In this document: positions 36,321 through 44,682 of the stretch, in pieces
How the letters are laid out: each line of letters starts with the position of its first letter
How positions within the stretch are numbered: position 1 is the first letter of the stretch
The notes under the pieces: model-generated
Told to the model about the DNA's origin: nothing
Databases searched by the model: none
Seen by the model: the letters and a program-made list of their open reading frames with translations, nothing else
From: UBA965 sp040396955
GTDB lineage: Bacteria; Chloroflexota; Chloroflexia; Chloroflexales; Roseiflexaceae
NCBI GenBank assembly: GCA_040396955.1
Contig: JBBAWX010000015.1
Location: 15,542-79,541, forward strand
Length of the DNA: 64,000 bases
Reading direction: 5' to 3'
Program-made: the position numbers and the translations under genes

Positions 36321-38483
36321 ATGCAAATCAATCACTTCACCATGTTGGGGAGATGCGTGCACGGCCTTTGGGCACTGCTGGTGATCTGTTCAATCGTGGT
36401 GTGTGCGTGGTTTGTACGGCCGTTCGCCACTCCGGTCGATCTGACACAAACGCGGTATTTTGACCGTTTTGGTGAGCGTGAGCCATCGGCCTACGCCGAT
36501 TTTCGCTGGTCGTTCCCACAATCCAACGTGCTTTTTCCACAGCGTTGGGTTGATTTTGCCACGTTTCCCACGCGAGCTACCGGGCAAATCGTCACCATCC
36601 ATCTCAACGACATGCGCCAGCCGCAGGCGCTTCAAATCGCCGACGTGGTATTTCAATCCGACGCCTTGCCACGCGTCTACCATGTGCTCACTGCGCACTC
36701 TGCGGTCGTGCCACTGCAGAGTAGCCAGGTGTATGTCTCACCCGAGCAACGGCAACTGGGAGTGCAGGTGTTTGCAGCCACACGTCAGAGCACCCGTCTG
36801 GCCGGCGCAGATGTGGTGGTGATTTGGTTGCAGGTGCTGTTGGTGCTCGCAGCCATCGTGGGCGGCACATGGGCGCTTCAGCGCATTGTGGCCACTGCTG
36901 CACCTGCCTGGTTGAGCCTCGTGCATGTGGCCGTCTGGGTAGGGTGGTGGTTGGCGAGCCCGGCCGGCAGCGGTGAATTCATCATGGCGTGGGGCTTTGT
37001 GGCGGCCACGCTCGGGTGGCTACGACGTGCGGTGACGCCGTGGCGCTGGTCGTGGCCCGCATATATCACGTTGCTCGCGCTCTTCATGCTGGTGCGTGTA
37101 GGGGCAAGTTGGTGGCAAGCCGCATTGCCCAGCGATATCTCATTGGTCGACTACAACATCAACTTTCAATTGCCAGTCATCTGGGAGCCCTATTGGAGCT
37201 GGTGCGTCTGGTTGCTGGTCATGGTTGCTTTTGGCTGGTTGGCCGGTCGTGATTTCGTCGTCGACTGGTGGGTGGTGCTGTGGAGTGTGGCCGGTGTGCT
37301 GGTATCGCTCCGGAGCAACGGGTATTGGCCGGTGCATACCTGGATGTATGTTATTTCGCTCGACTATCTCGGCACGTGGCAGGGGGTCTGGGAGTTTTTG
37401 CGTACGTCGCGGGTCGCCATTCCACCACTGTTGCTGGTCATCGAATTTGCCATCCACAATCAAACGTTGCCCGAGATTATCTATGTATGGCTTTTTCCTC
37501 GAGCCGTCTTGATAGTGGCCATGCTCATTGCCGTCTTCCGGGGGATTACTGATCCACGTGAGCGCATGGTTCGTGGTGGTATGTTGGTGCTCTGGATGTA
37601 CGCATTCACGGCGGTCAAAACACTCGACAACTACTTCATCTACGACGTGCTCTTTGGCGCATTGTTGCTGTTTGCAGTGCACCTCGCCTATCGCCAAGAC
37701 ATCGTGTGGTGGCAGTGGGCCGTAGTTGGTGGACTCTTGGTGCTCATGGACAGCATGCGCCCGTTCGGCATGGTCGTATTACTTGTGGTCGCTCCGTGGC
37801 TCTTGTGGCGGAGTTGGCAAGTGCACCGCTGGTCAGGGGTGCTCATCTGTGCCATGCCGTTGCTCATCAGTGTGGCGTGGCATAGTCACCACATCGTCAA
37901 TCTGGGGCAGGCAAATTGGAGTAACCATACCGGGTTTAATCTGTGTAACGCCTGGGAATGCCCACGTCCCGCCGACATGCAACCCGAAGCGCCGCCGGTT
38001 GCTGACGGGTTGTGGCCCAACATCAACACCGAGGTGCACCAGCAGAATAGTCAGCGGCTGTTGCAAAGTGGCCTCGCATATCAGCTGGCCCATCCCGGTC
38101 AAAGTCTGATTCGGGCCGGCGAATTGCTTCTCAACGTCTTCGTAGTGCCCTACGAGCCCGGTCAACCTGCCCTCATCGGCAATGGGTGGCTGATTGACAT
38201 CTACCGGGCCATGATGCTGGCGCTGATGCTGCTGAATGTGGCATTGCTGGTGGCGGTCGTGCGCACGGTGGTTGTCACACTCCGGCGGCGAACGTCGTTC
38301 TCCGCTGGAGCCTTGGTTGGGCATGTGGTGATCCTGCTACTGGTGCTTGTGGTGCCCAATCTCACCGAATACGGCGAGAATTATCGTTTTGTTGCGGGAT
38401 CTGCCATGTGGCTGGCCGCACTGCCCCCGTGGGCCGAATATCGGGCGTTTGTGGCCCCCTGGTTGCCTATTCGGTCAAGTTGA
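36321..38483 (+). CDS. Large polytopic membrane protein, unrecognised
   Basis: 720 residues. A first membrane helix (about residues 10-30) is followed by an extracytoplasmic domain of ~125 residues, then about ten helices, a second outside loop with four Cys/Trp-rich positions ('NLCNAWECPRPADM', near residue 545), and further helices. The overall plan resembles the GT87-like protein at 29167 (anchor, soluble domain, multi-helix core), suggesting a GT-C-type glycan enzyme, but I see no YPP motif and assign no function. The start is uncertain: ATG 36321 has AGGA eight bases upstream; ATG 36312 is close by, and 36285 lies inside the icd terminator. It overlaps the convergent globin gene by 17 bp. 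Confidence 0.75.
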   Translation: MQINHFTMLGRCVHGLWALLVICSIVVCAWFVRPFATPVDLTQTRYFDRFGEREPSAYADFRWSFPQSNVLFPQRWVDFATFPTRATGQIVTIHLNDMRQPQALQIADVVFQSDALPRVYHVLTAHSAVVPLQSSQVYVSPEQRQLGVQVFAATRQSTRLAGADVVVIWLQVLLVLAAIVGGTWALQRIVATAAPAWLSLVHVAVWVGWWLASPAGSGEFIMAWGFVAATLGWLRRAVTPWRWSWPAYITLLALFMLVRVGASWWQAALPSDISLVDYNINFQLPVIWEPYWSWCVWLLVMVAFGWLAGRDFVVDWWVVLWSVAGVLVSLRSNGYWPVHTWMYVISLDYLGTWQGVWEFLRTSRVAIPPLLLVIEFAIHNQTLPEIIYVWLFPRAVLIVAMLIAVFRGITDPRERMVRGGMLVLWMYAFTAVKTLDNYFIYDVLFGALLLFAVHLAYRQDIVWWQWAVVGGLLVLMDSMRPFGMVVLLVVAPWLLWRSWQVHRWSGVLICAMPLLISVAWHSHHIVNLGQANWSNHTGFNLCNAWECPRPADMQPEAPPVADGLWPNINTEVHQQNSQRLLQSGLAYQLAHPGQSLIRAGELLLNVFVVPYEPGQPALIGNGWLIDIYRAMMLALMLLNVALLVAVVRTVVVTLRRRTSFSAGALVGHVVILLLVLVVPNLTEYGENYRFVAGSAMWLAALPPWAEYRAFVAPWLPIRSS

Positions 38484-38877
38484 TGCCGCTGTTGTGGTGG
38501 CGATTCATCATAAAGGTGGCTGTGCCCTCGAAGTAGGTCTGCAGGGCGGCGGCGATGTCTGGTGCAAAGCCTACCTCTGCAATGGCCTCGCACATGCACC
38601 GCACCCACGCATCGCGTTCGGCCGGGCCAATGGCAAACGGCATGTGCCGTAGGCGCAGGCGTGGGTGACCGCGTTGCTCGATATAGCGGGTTGGCCCACC
38701 AAAGTACTGCGTAATAAACAAAAACTGCCATTCCTTGCCCGGCTCAAGGTCTTCTGGGAACATGGGGCGCAACAGTGGGTCGGCCACCACGTTGCGATAA
38801 AAGACGTCGACGAGCTGGCGAAACGGGGCGTCGCCGCCGGCGCGCTCGTAGATGCTGCGTGTGTCGTGTGTGCTCAT
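38467..38877 (-). CDS. Group II truncated haemoglobin
   Basis: 136 residues, the compact 2-on-2 globin fold of the trHbO/YjbI type. Visible key positions: B10 aromatic in 'DVFYRNVVADPLLRPMF', distal 'QYFGGPTRYIEQRGHPRLRL', proximal His78 in 'LRHMPFAIG', and Trp91 (G8) in 'DAWVRCM', which marks group II. Such proteins bind O2, NO or peroxide and usually help with redox or nitrosative stress. Its ATG overlaps the stop of the upstream amidase (ATGA), so the two are translated together. The 3' end overlaps the convergent membrane protein gene. Confidence 0.93.
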   Translation of the reverse strand: MSTHDTRSIYERAGGDAPFRQLVDVFYRNVVADPLLRPMFPEDLEPGKEWQFLFITQYFGGPTRYIEQRGHPRLRLRHMPFAIGPAERDAWVRCMCEAIAEVGFAPDIAAALQTYFEGTATFMMNRHHNSGINLTE

Positions 38878-40277
38878 GGAGTTCCTACCGATTCAGTGCG
38901 CCGCAGGTTGGCGACGAGTGTGCTCAGGCGCTGTACGTTGTTCCACGCCGGTGCCACTACGAAGAGCACATCGTGGGCGTACACCTGGTACACACATTGT
39001 ACTCCGTTGACTTTGAATGTGCCCGACAACCCGAAGGGAGTGCCAATGGCCCAGAGCCGTGCTAGCTGGTGAAACATGCGCTCGGGGTAGTAGGTGGCTT
39101 TGGTGGCACGGTAGGTTTCACTGAGTAGTGCATCACGCACCGCCACAGTGCCCGCGTCGATGCGACCGCCGATATCGCTGAGGAGTTGGATGGCGCGCCA
39201 ATCGATGGTGCCATCCGGCTTGCTTTTGATGTACAGTGTGTCACCGGCACACACCTGCATGTGGTACATCTGCCCGTTGATTTCGATGATGGTTGCTGGC
39301 GCCAACGGTGGGCCAATGTCGCGATTTGCGAAGCTATACAGATGAAACGGATTGTCCTCGCGGAATCCGGTGCCACCGATCCGCATGGTTTCATCAAGAA
39401 AAAACCGCGCAAGTGTGTTGGGTGCCGGGATGGATGTGCCTGTCGATTGCCACATGCTGGTCGGACGTTCACCGTTGGGTTGCTCCATGAAGTAGGTGTC
39501 ACGCGCAAAGACCGTGCACTGGTATTGCTTGCCGTTGAACGTCAGCGTACGCGTGGGGGTCAATGGGGTGCCCGCATATTGGTCAAGCGCCATGGTGTTG
39601 ATGGCCGAGAGCGGATCATATTGGTTTTTGTTGCGGCGCCATGTGATGCGAAGTAATTGTTCGCTGATTTTTTTGAATGTCTCACGCGGTGTGGAGTCTG
39701 TCTCTACGGGGAGACTAGGGAGTTTCGGGTTGCGTTTGATCCACGCCTCAACTTCACCGATGACCCACGCCGGCGTGACCGCACGGCCTGGGCAACTTTT
39801 GGGGCTGTAATCACGATGAAACTTTAGTAGTTTTGCTGGTGGCAATTGCAGTCGCAACGATAATCCGCCCAAAATAGCCAGCGCATGCTCCCAGACTGCT
39901 CCACTCGGGCGCTCGGTGTCGTAGTCGCCGACCATTTCGAGCCCGATGGTGTACCACCCCTTGCTGAAACTCCCATTGCCACGGCCAGCGTGGACGCCGA
40001 TCTCACGCAGCGGCGTAAATAGCCATATCCCGTCAGGTGCAGCAAAGAGATGAGGTGCGGCCGTCCAGCCCAGTCCGGCAAAGTAACGCTGCATGCCCTG
40101 CATGCTTGTCACCCCGCGCCATTGGGCTACCGTTGGTCTCCAGGTGTGATGCAAGACGACTTGGGTGGGCATGATTGGCCCGAATTGGTATGCGGTGACG
40201 TACTGCAACCACTCCGTGCCACTCAGCTTGACACCGTGCATCGGGGGAGTCCCCGCAACCTCATAATCGCTTATCAT
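38874..40277 (-). CDS. N-acetylmuramoyl-L-alanine amidase (Amidase_2) with three C-terminal repeats
   Basis: 467 residues. An Amidase_2/PGRP domain covers about residues 30-180: zinc ligands near 'VVLHHTWRP' (His43/44), 'HAGRGNGS' (His96), and 'KFHRDYSPKSCPGRAV' (His154, Cys162). The rest holds three copies of a ~55-residue unit (about 228-278, 312-366, 403-458), each with a 'GTP-L/F...hxhNG..Y...V.A.DTLY' pattern. There is no signal peptide or membrane segment, so export would need another route, as in phage endolysins. It starts under a promoter with a palindrome at 40323, and is coupled to the globin gene. The repeats may bind cell wall; that is an inference. Confidence 0.85.
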   Translation of the reverse strand: MISDYEVAGTPPMHGVKLSGTEWLQYVTAYQFGPIMPTQVVLHHTWRPTVAQWRGVTSMQGMQRYFAGLGWTAAPHLFAAPDGIWLFTPLREIGVHAGRGNGSFSKGWYTIGLEMVGDYDTERPSGAVWEHALAILGGLSLRLQLPPAKLLKFHRDYSPKSCPGRAVTPAWVIGEVEAWIKRNPKLPSLPVETDSTPRETFKKISEQLLRITWRRNKNQYDPLSAINTMALDQYAGTPLTPTRTLTFNGKQYQCTVFARDTYFMEQPNGERPTSMWQSTGTSIPAPNTLARFFLDETMRIGGTGFREDNPFHLYSFANRDIGPPLAPATIIEINGQMYHMQVCAGDTLYIKSKPDGTIDWRAIQLLSDIGGRIDAGTVAVRDALLSETYRATKATYYPERMFHQLARLWAIGTPFGLSGTFKVNGVQCVYQVYAHDVLFVVAPAWNNVQRLSTLVANLRRTESVGTP

Positions 40278-40322
40278 GTGGCTGTGTCTCCTGGTCTGCC
40301 GTGTAGTAGATGGAAAAATATA

Positions 40323-40359
40323 CTACAAATTGTAGCATAAAAAGACAGGGATGCCGACC
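40323..40359 (-). promoter_or_regulatory. Promoter of the amidase gene with operator-like palindrome
   Basis: Minus-strand extended -10 TGCTACAAT (40337-40329) with TCGGCA 17 bp upstream as a weak -35. A perfect palindrome, CTACAA-A-TTGTAG (40323-40335), covers the -10, where a bound repressor would block RNA polymerase. Confidence 0.6.
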
Positions 40360-40422
40360 ATGTTTGTGAGTGTGACGGGACGGTGCCGGGCACGTGGACC
40401 AGGATGATTTTGGCAAACGTTG

Positions 40423-40451
40423 CGGACAAGCGGGTGGAGATGCCGTACAAT
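40423..40451 (+). promoter_or_regulatory. Candidate promoter of ppx/gppA
   Basis: TACAAT (40446-40451) with CGGACA (40423-40428), 17-bp spacer, four of six -35 matches. It is 30 bp before the start codon. Confidence 0.4.
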
Positions 40452-40481
40452 GAAATGTGGAACGGTACAACTGAGGGAAAC

Positions 40482-41978
40482 ATGCAGGAACGGATTGCGG
40501 TCATCGACCTAGGGTCAAACACGACGCGGATGATTGTGGTGGGATATGTGCCACACCAGACGTTTAAATTACTCGACGAAGTACGTGAAGCGGTACGTCT
40601 TGCACAGGGGATCGACAAAGCGGGCAATCTGCATGCTGATTCCATGAGGCGCGCCATCACGACGATGCGACTGTTCCACCAAATGTGTCAGGGGATTGGG
40701 GTTGACCGCATCATTCCGGTGGCCACGAGTGCGGTACGTGAAGCGAGCAACCGCGAGGAATTTTTGGCGCGGGTGCGGATCGAGGCCGGGCTGGATTTTC
40801 GGGTACTCACCGCCCAAGAGGAGGCCTACTACGGCTATCTCGGTGCGGTCAACACGTTGCATCTGATAGATGGGTGTGTCATCGACATAGGTGGTGGGAG
40901 TACGCAGATTAGCAAGGTGCAACACCGCGCGCTCCACACCAGTGTGAGTCGCCCCATCGGAGCCGTGCGATTGACCGATCGTTTTGTGAAAAGTGATCCG
41001 ATTTCGCCGCGTCATTTCAAGGCAGTTCAGAGTGCGATTCAGGCGCAGTTTGCCGATGTGCACTGGTTGCCGAGGCACGGTGGCGTCTTAGCGGGCATCG
41101 GCGGTACGATTCGTGCAATCGCTGAAATCGATCAAAAACTGACGCGTCATCCGATTGACCGTGTGCACGGGCACAGCATGAGCGCTGAGCGGATTTTTGA
41201 GCTCATCGACATGTTGCGGGGCATGACCATCAAGCAACGTGAATCTATCCCGGGGATGAGTCGTGACCGAGCCGACCTGATTTTGGCGGGTGGCATGATC
41301 TTGGCCGAAGTGATGCGAAGTGGTGCATTTAGCCAGATTTCGGTCAGTGGTCAAGGGTTACGCGAGGGGCTCTTCTTCGAGCAATTCACGCGTGGGAGCA
41401 CGGCGCTCATCCACGACATTCGGAGTTTTAGTGTGTACAATTTGGCGCGCATGTATCACTACGAGGCCATTCATTCGGCCAAAGTCCGTGATTTAGCGTT
41501 GTCGTTGTTCGATCAGCTCTCCCCGTTGCACGGGTACGATGCTACCATCCGCGAGTTGGTGGGGCACGCAGCCATCTTGCACGATATCGGCAACGCGGTC
41601 AACTACTACGACCACCACAAGCACGGCGCCTATCTCATCCTCAATAGTCCCATGCAGGGGTTTACGCATCGCGAAGTGGCCATCATCGCCTTGTTGGTAC
41701 GGTTTCACCGCAAGGGTGATGTGTCGGTCGATGCGTTCAAAAGCATCCTTGAGCCAACCGATCGCGAGTTGGTGATGCGCATGTCGGCGATGTTGCGTCT
41801 TGCTGAGTTTTTGGAGCGGCGCAAGAATCAAGTGGTGCAGGCACTGACCGTCGAAATCGGCAAAACGGTGCGCATTGTGACGATTTCGGCCGGCGACAAT
41901 GCGGTCGAGGTGTGGGATGCCAACCGCGCCGCTGGGTTGTTTCGCAAGGCGTTCGGATGTGACGTCGACATCCTGTAA
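40482..41978 (+). CDS. ppx: Ppx/GppA exopolyphosphatase family protein with HD domain
   Basis: 498 residues. Two actin-like ATPase subdomains (residues ~1-300): 'ERIAVIDLGSNTTRMIVVGY', 'TSAVREASNREEF', 'CVIDIGGGSTQISKV' (phosphate loop) and 'AGIGGTIRAIAEI'. The C-terminal HD domain has 'HAAILHDIGNAVNYYDHHKH', with metal-binding His-Asp. Members cleave terminal phosphate from polyphosphate or pppGpp; motifs do not separate the two. The start ATG follows GAGGGA. A PPK2 kinase gene further along (59682) would act on the same polymer. Confidence 0.92.
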   Translation: MQERIAVIDLGSNTTRMIVVGYVPHQTFKLLDEVREAVRLAQGIDKAGNLHADSMRRAITTMRLFHQMCQGIGVDRIIPVATSAVREASNREEFLARVRIEAGLDFRVLTAQEEAYYGYLGAVNTLHLIDGCVIDIGGGSTQISKVQHRALHTSVSRPIGAVRLTDRFVKSDPISPRHFKAVQSAIQAQFADVHWLPRHGGVLAGIGGTIRAIAEIDQKLTRHPIDRVHGHSMSAERIFELIDMLRGMTIKQRESIPGMSRDRADLILAGGMILAEVMRSGAFSQISVSGQGLREGLFFEQFTRGSTALIHDIRSFSVYNLARMYHYEAIHSAKVRDLALSLFDQLSPLHGYDATIRELVGHAAILHDIGNAVNYYDHHKHGAYLILNSPMQGFTHREVAIIALLVRFHRKGDVSVDAFKSILEPTDRELVMRMSAMLRLAEFLERRKNQVVQALTVEIGKTVRIVTISAGDNAVEVWDANRAAGLFRKAFGCDVDIL

Positions 41979-41995
41979 ATATCATCTTTGGTCGT

Positions 41996-42031
41996 CATAC
42001 CGCCCCTGCCGTGTTTGGCAGGGGCGGTATG
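41996..42031. terminator. Convergent terminator hairpin between ppx and ftsK
   Basis: CATACCGCCCCTGCC (41996-42010) pairs perfectly with GGCAGGGGCGGTATG (42017-42031), loop GTGTTT. It lies 18 bp after ppx and 5 bp after ftsK on the other strand, serving both. Confidence 0.75.
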
Positions 42032-42035
42032 CGTG

Positions 42036-44579
42036 TTAGTGAGGAGGGCGGTTTTCGTTGCCGACGAGCACCTCACGTGAGCGCCCTTCGTCGGCGGGGC
42101 CGACAATACCCTGTTGTTCGAGCATCTCGATGAGCTGTGAGGCCTTGCTATAGCCGATGCGCAGGCGGCGTTGGAGCAACGAAGCCGAGGCACGCTTGTG
42201 TTGTTGTACCAATTTGATGGCCTCTGGTAGCAAGGCATCTTGCTCGCCAGTCGACAAATATTCTGCAATGGGCTGCATGCCAGCCACCTCGCCATCATCA
42301 TCGGTTGGGGCGTGGGTGGATTGGCCGTGGTCAGTATGTGGCACCGGCTCGCGTGGGAAGACGGGCAGGCGATCCACTTTGGCCAATTCGGGCTCGAGGT
42401 CATCCATGTTGATGCGTTCGGTGACCCGCGGGCTCGGTGCTTTGTCGCCCGGGGTGTCGGGTTCGGCGGGCGGCTCCGCTGTGCGCCAGAAGCGGACAAT
42501 GTGTTCGACCTCTTCGTCGCTCAGGTGGGTACCCTGCACGCGGAACACACGTGGTGAGTCGGCCGCATTAAAGAGCATGTCACCGCGTCCGAGCAGTTGC
42601 TCAGCCCCCGGTTGATCGAGAATGACGCGGGAGTCGATTTGCGACGTGACTGCGAAGGCGATGCGTGACGGGAAATTGGCTTTAATCAGGCCGGTGACCA
42701 CGTCGACCGACGGACGCTGGGTGGCGATAATCAAGTGAATCCCGGTGGCGCGGGCCATTTGCGCTAAACGACAAATCAACGTCTCGACATCGTCGGGCGC
42801 CATCATCATCAAGTCGGCTAGTTCGTCGATGATGATGACAATATAGGGCATGGTCTCGAGGTCTTTGCGTTCACGGGCCATGGCGCGGTAGCTATCGAGG
42901 TTGCGTACGCCAATTTTGGCAAAAAGTTTATAGCGCCGCTCCATCTCGCGCACCGCCCATTTGAGCGTCGGTACGACGCGCTCGACCTCGGTGACCACCG
43001 GCGCAAGGAGATGCGGGATGCCGTTGTAGCCCACGAGTTCGACCCGCTTGGGATCGACCATGATGAACTTGAGGTCGTCCGGGGTGTGACGCATCAGGAG
43101 TGCACAAATGAAGCAGTTGATGGCCACCGATTTACCGCTCCCGGTGCTCCCAGCCACAAGTAAGTGCGGCATGCGCTCCATGCCGGCGACCACCGGGTGC
43201 CCCGATACGTCTTTCCCGAGGGGCAGGCGCAATTTGCCTTTGGCCCGTGTAAACTCATCGCTTTCGATGATGTCACGCAGGGCGACGGTCGACACCGATG
43301 AATTGGGGATTTCGATGCCGACGACTGCTTTACCCGGGATGGGAGCCTCGATACGGATCGATGGGGCCGCCAAGGCCAGTGCCAAATCTTTGTCGAGGGT
43401 GGTGATTTTGTTGACTTTAACACCTACTGCAGGTTGGAGTTCGTATTGTGTGACGGCAGGTCCCACGTTGATGTTGACAACGCGGGCCTCGACTTTAAAA
43501 CTCGCCAAGGTGTCTTCGATGAGGCGTGATTTGGTGCGATGCTCTTCGTCGCTAATGGTCGCTTCGACCGAGTAGCGCAAAAACTCCACTGGTGGCATGC
43601 TCCAGGCTCGATAGGCGGTACCTCCCTCGAAGCCGTCAAGTGCCCCTTGGATGAGTTGGGCATTGCCCGGAGTCGGCCGATTGGTGTTGATGGATGGCCC
43701 TGGAGGCGGGGTGGTGTGACCACTTGCAGCGGCCTTTTGGCCGCGGAGCATGGCATCGAGCATGTCGATTTCGGCCTGCTCATCGACCTCTTTGGTGCTC
43801 TTTTTCGATTTTGTTTTTGGTGTTGCTGTGGTGGTGGCCGGCGGTGCAGGCGTCAGCTGAGCCGTATCACCGCGGTAGCGGGCCTGGGTTTTGCGCTCGG
43901 CAATGGGCGTGACAACGACGGTCTCTTCATCGTCAATGAGGGTGCTGTTGAGCGCCGAGGTGCGGCCTTTCCGTGGGGCAGGTGCCCAGGTGCTCTGGCC
44001 ACGTAGTTTGATCCAGAGCACGATGAACGCATGGCGTACCGTGGCGGCAATCTGCACCACCGTGATGTCGAAAGCAAGCATGACGCCGGCAAGACCGAAG
44101 ATGCTACTCAGTGCGAAGCCGGCTGGGCGCCCGATGGCCTGGGTCAGGAGCCCCAAGAGGGCATAGCCCACGATGCCACCGCCAGCACCCACCTGATCGG
44201 CGTAGCCTTGGCGTGGCGTAATGCCGAATTCAAGCAAGATGAGCATCGTGATGATGACGAGCACGGTGCCAGCAATTTGGGTGCCTTGGAGCGGGTTATT
44301 GTCGCGTTGGCCGTTTTGAAACATGCCCACGCCCAACATACCGATCACGAGTGGCACAATGAGTGCCCCCCAGCCAAGGACCTTCTCCATGAAGGCCTTC
44401 CAGCTCGCACCGAGTTGGCCGGTGCTCCCGGTCAAATAAAAAATGATGGTTACCCCAGCAATCGCAATTAAGCCCAATGCAAAGAGCTCACGCTGGTGTT
44501 CGGGGCGCAGGGTGATGGCGCTTTTGCGCTTGGCGCGGCGCCCGGTTCCTCGCGTCTGACTCGTTTTGCTTTTGGTCAT
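42036..44579 (-). CDS. ftsK: DNA translocase FtsK/SpoIIIE
   Basis: 847 residues. A basic N terminus, about four membrane helices (residues 30-190), a linker, then the alpha/beta motor: Walker A 'GSTGSGKSVAINC' near residue 478, 'FIMVDPKRVELVGYNGIPHL', Walker B 'IVIIIDELADLMM', and 'RATGIHLIIATQRPSVDVVT'. The C-terminal gamma winged helix ('ASLLQRRLRIGYSKASQLIE') recognises KOPS/SRS-type sequences. It pumps DNA across the septum during division. An extended -10 promoter lies at 44650. Confidence 0.96.
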   Translation of the reverse strand: MTKSKTSQTRGTGRRAKRKSAITLRPEHQRELFALGLIAIAGVTIIFYLTGSTGQLGASWKAFMEKVLGWGALIVPLVIGMLGVGMFQNGQRDNNPLQGTQIAGTVLVIITMLILLEFGITPRQGYADQVGAGGGIVGYALLGLLTQAIGRPAGFALSSIFGLAGVMLAFDITVVQIAATVRHAFIVLWIKLRGQSTWAPAPRKGRTSALNSTLIDDEETVVVTPIAERKTQARYRGDTAQLTPAPPATTTATPKTKSKKSTKEVDEQAEIDMLDAMLRGQKAAASGHTTPPPGPSINTNRPTPGNAQLIQGALDGFEGGTAYRAWSMPPVEFLRYSVEATISDEEHRTKSRLIEDTLASFKVEARVVNINVGPAVTQYELQPAVGVKVNKITTLDKDLALALAAPSIRIEAPIPGKAVVGIEIPNSSVSTVALRDIIESDEFTRAKGKLRLPLGKDVSGHPVVAGMERMPHLLVAGSTGSGKSVAINCFICALLMRHTPDDLKFIMVDPKRVELVGYNGIPHLLAPVVTEVERVVPTLKWAVREMERRYKLFAKIGVRNLDSYRAMARERKDLETMPYIVIIIDELADLMMMAPDDVETLICRLAQMARATGIHLIIATQRPSVDVVTGLIKANFPSRIAFAVTSQIDSRVILDQPGAEQLLGRGDMLFNAADSPRVFRVQGTHLSDEEVEHIVRFWRTAEPPAEPDTPGDKAPSPRVTERINMDDLEPELAKVDRLPVFPREPVPHTDHGQSTHAPTDDDGEVAGMQPIAEYLSTGEQDALLPEAIKLVQQHKRASASLLQRRLRIGYSKASQLIEMLEQQGIVGPADEGRSREVLVGNENRPPH

Positions 44580-44649
44580 CCCCTGCTCCTATCACACGAT
44601 GGCAATACGTGTGGATTTATGACATTCTATAGTAGGCAATGGTATGCAC

Positions 44650-44658
44650 AGTATAGCA
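44650..44658 (-). promoter_or_regulatory. Extended -10 promoter of ftsK
   Basis: TGCTATACT on the minus strand (44658-44650), with no good -35. The start is near 44643, leader about 64 nt. Confidence 0.6.
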
Positions 44659-44682
44659 CATATGTGTTGTGTGAGGAACCCC

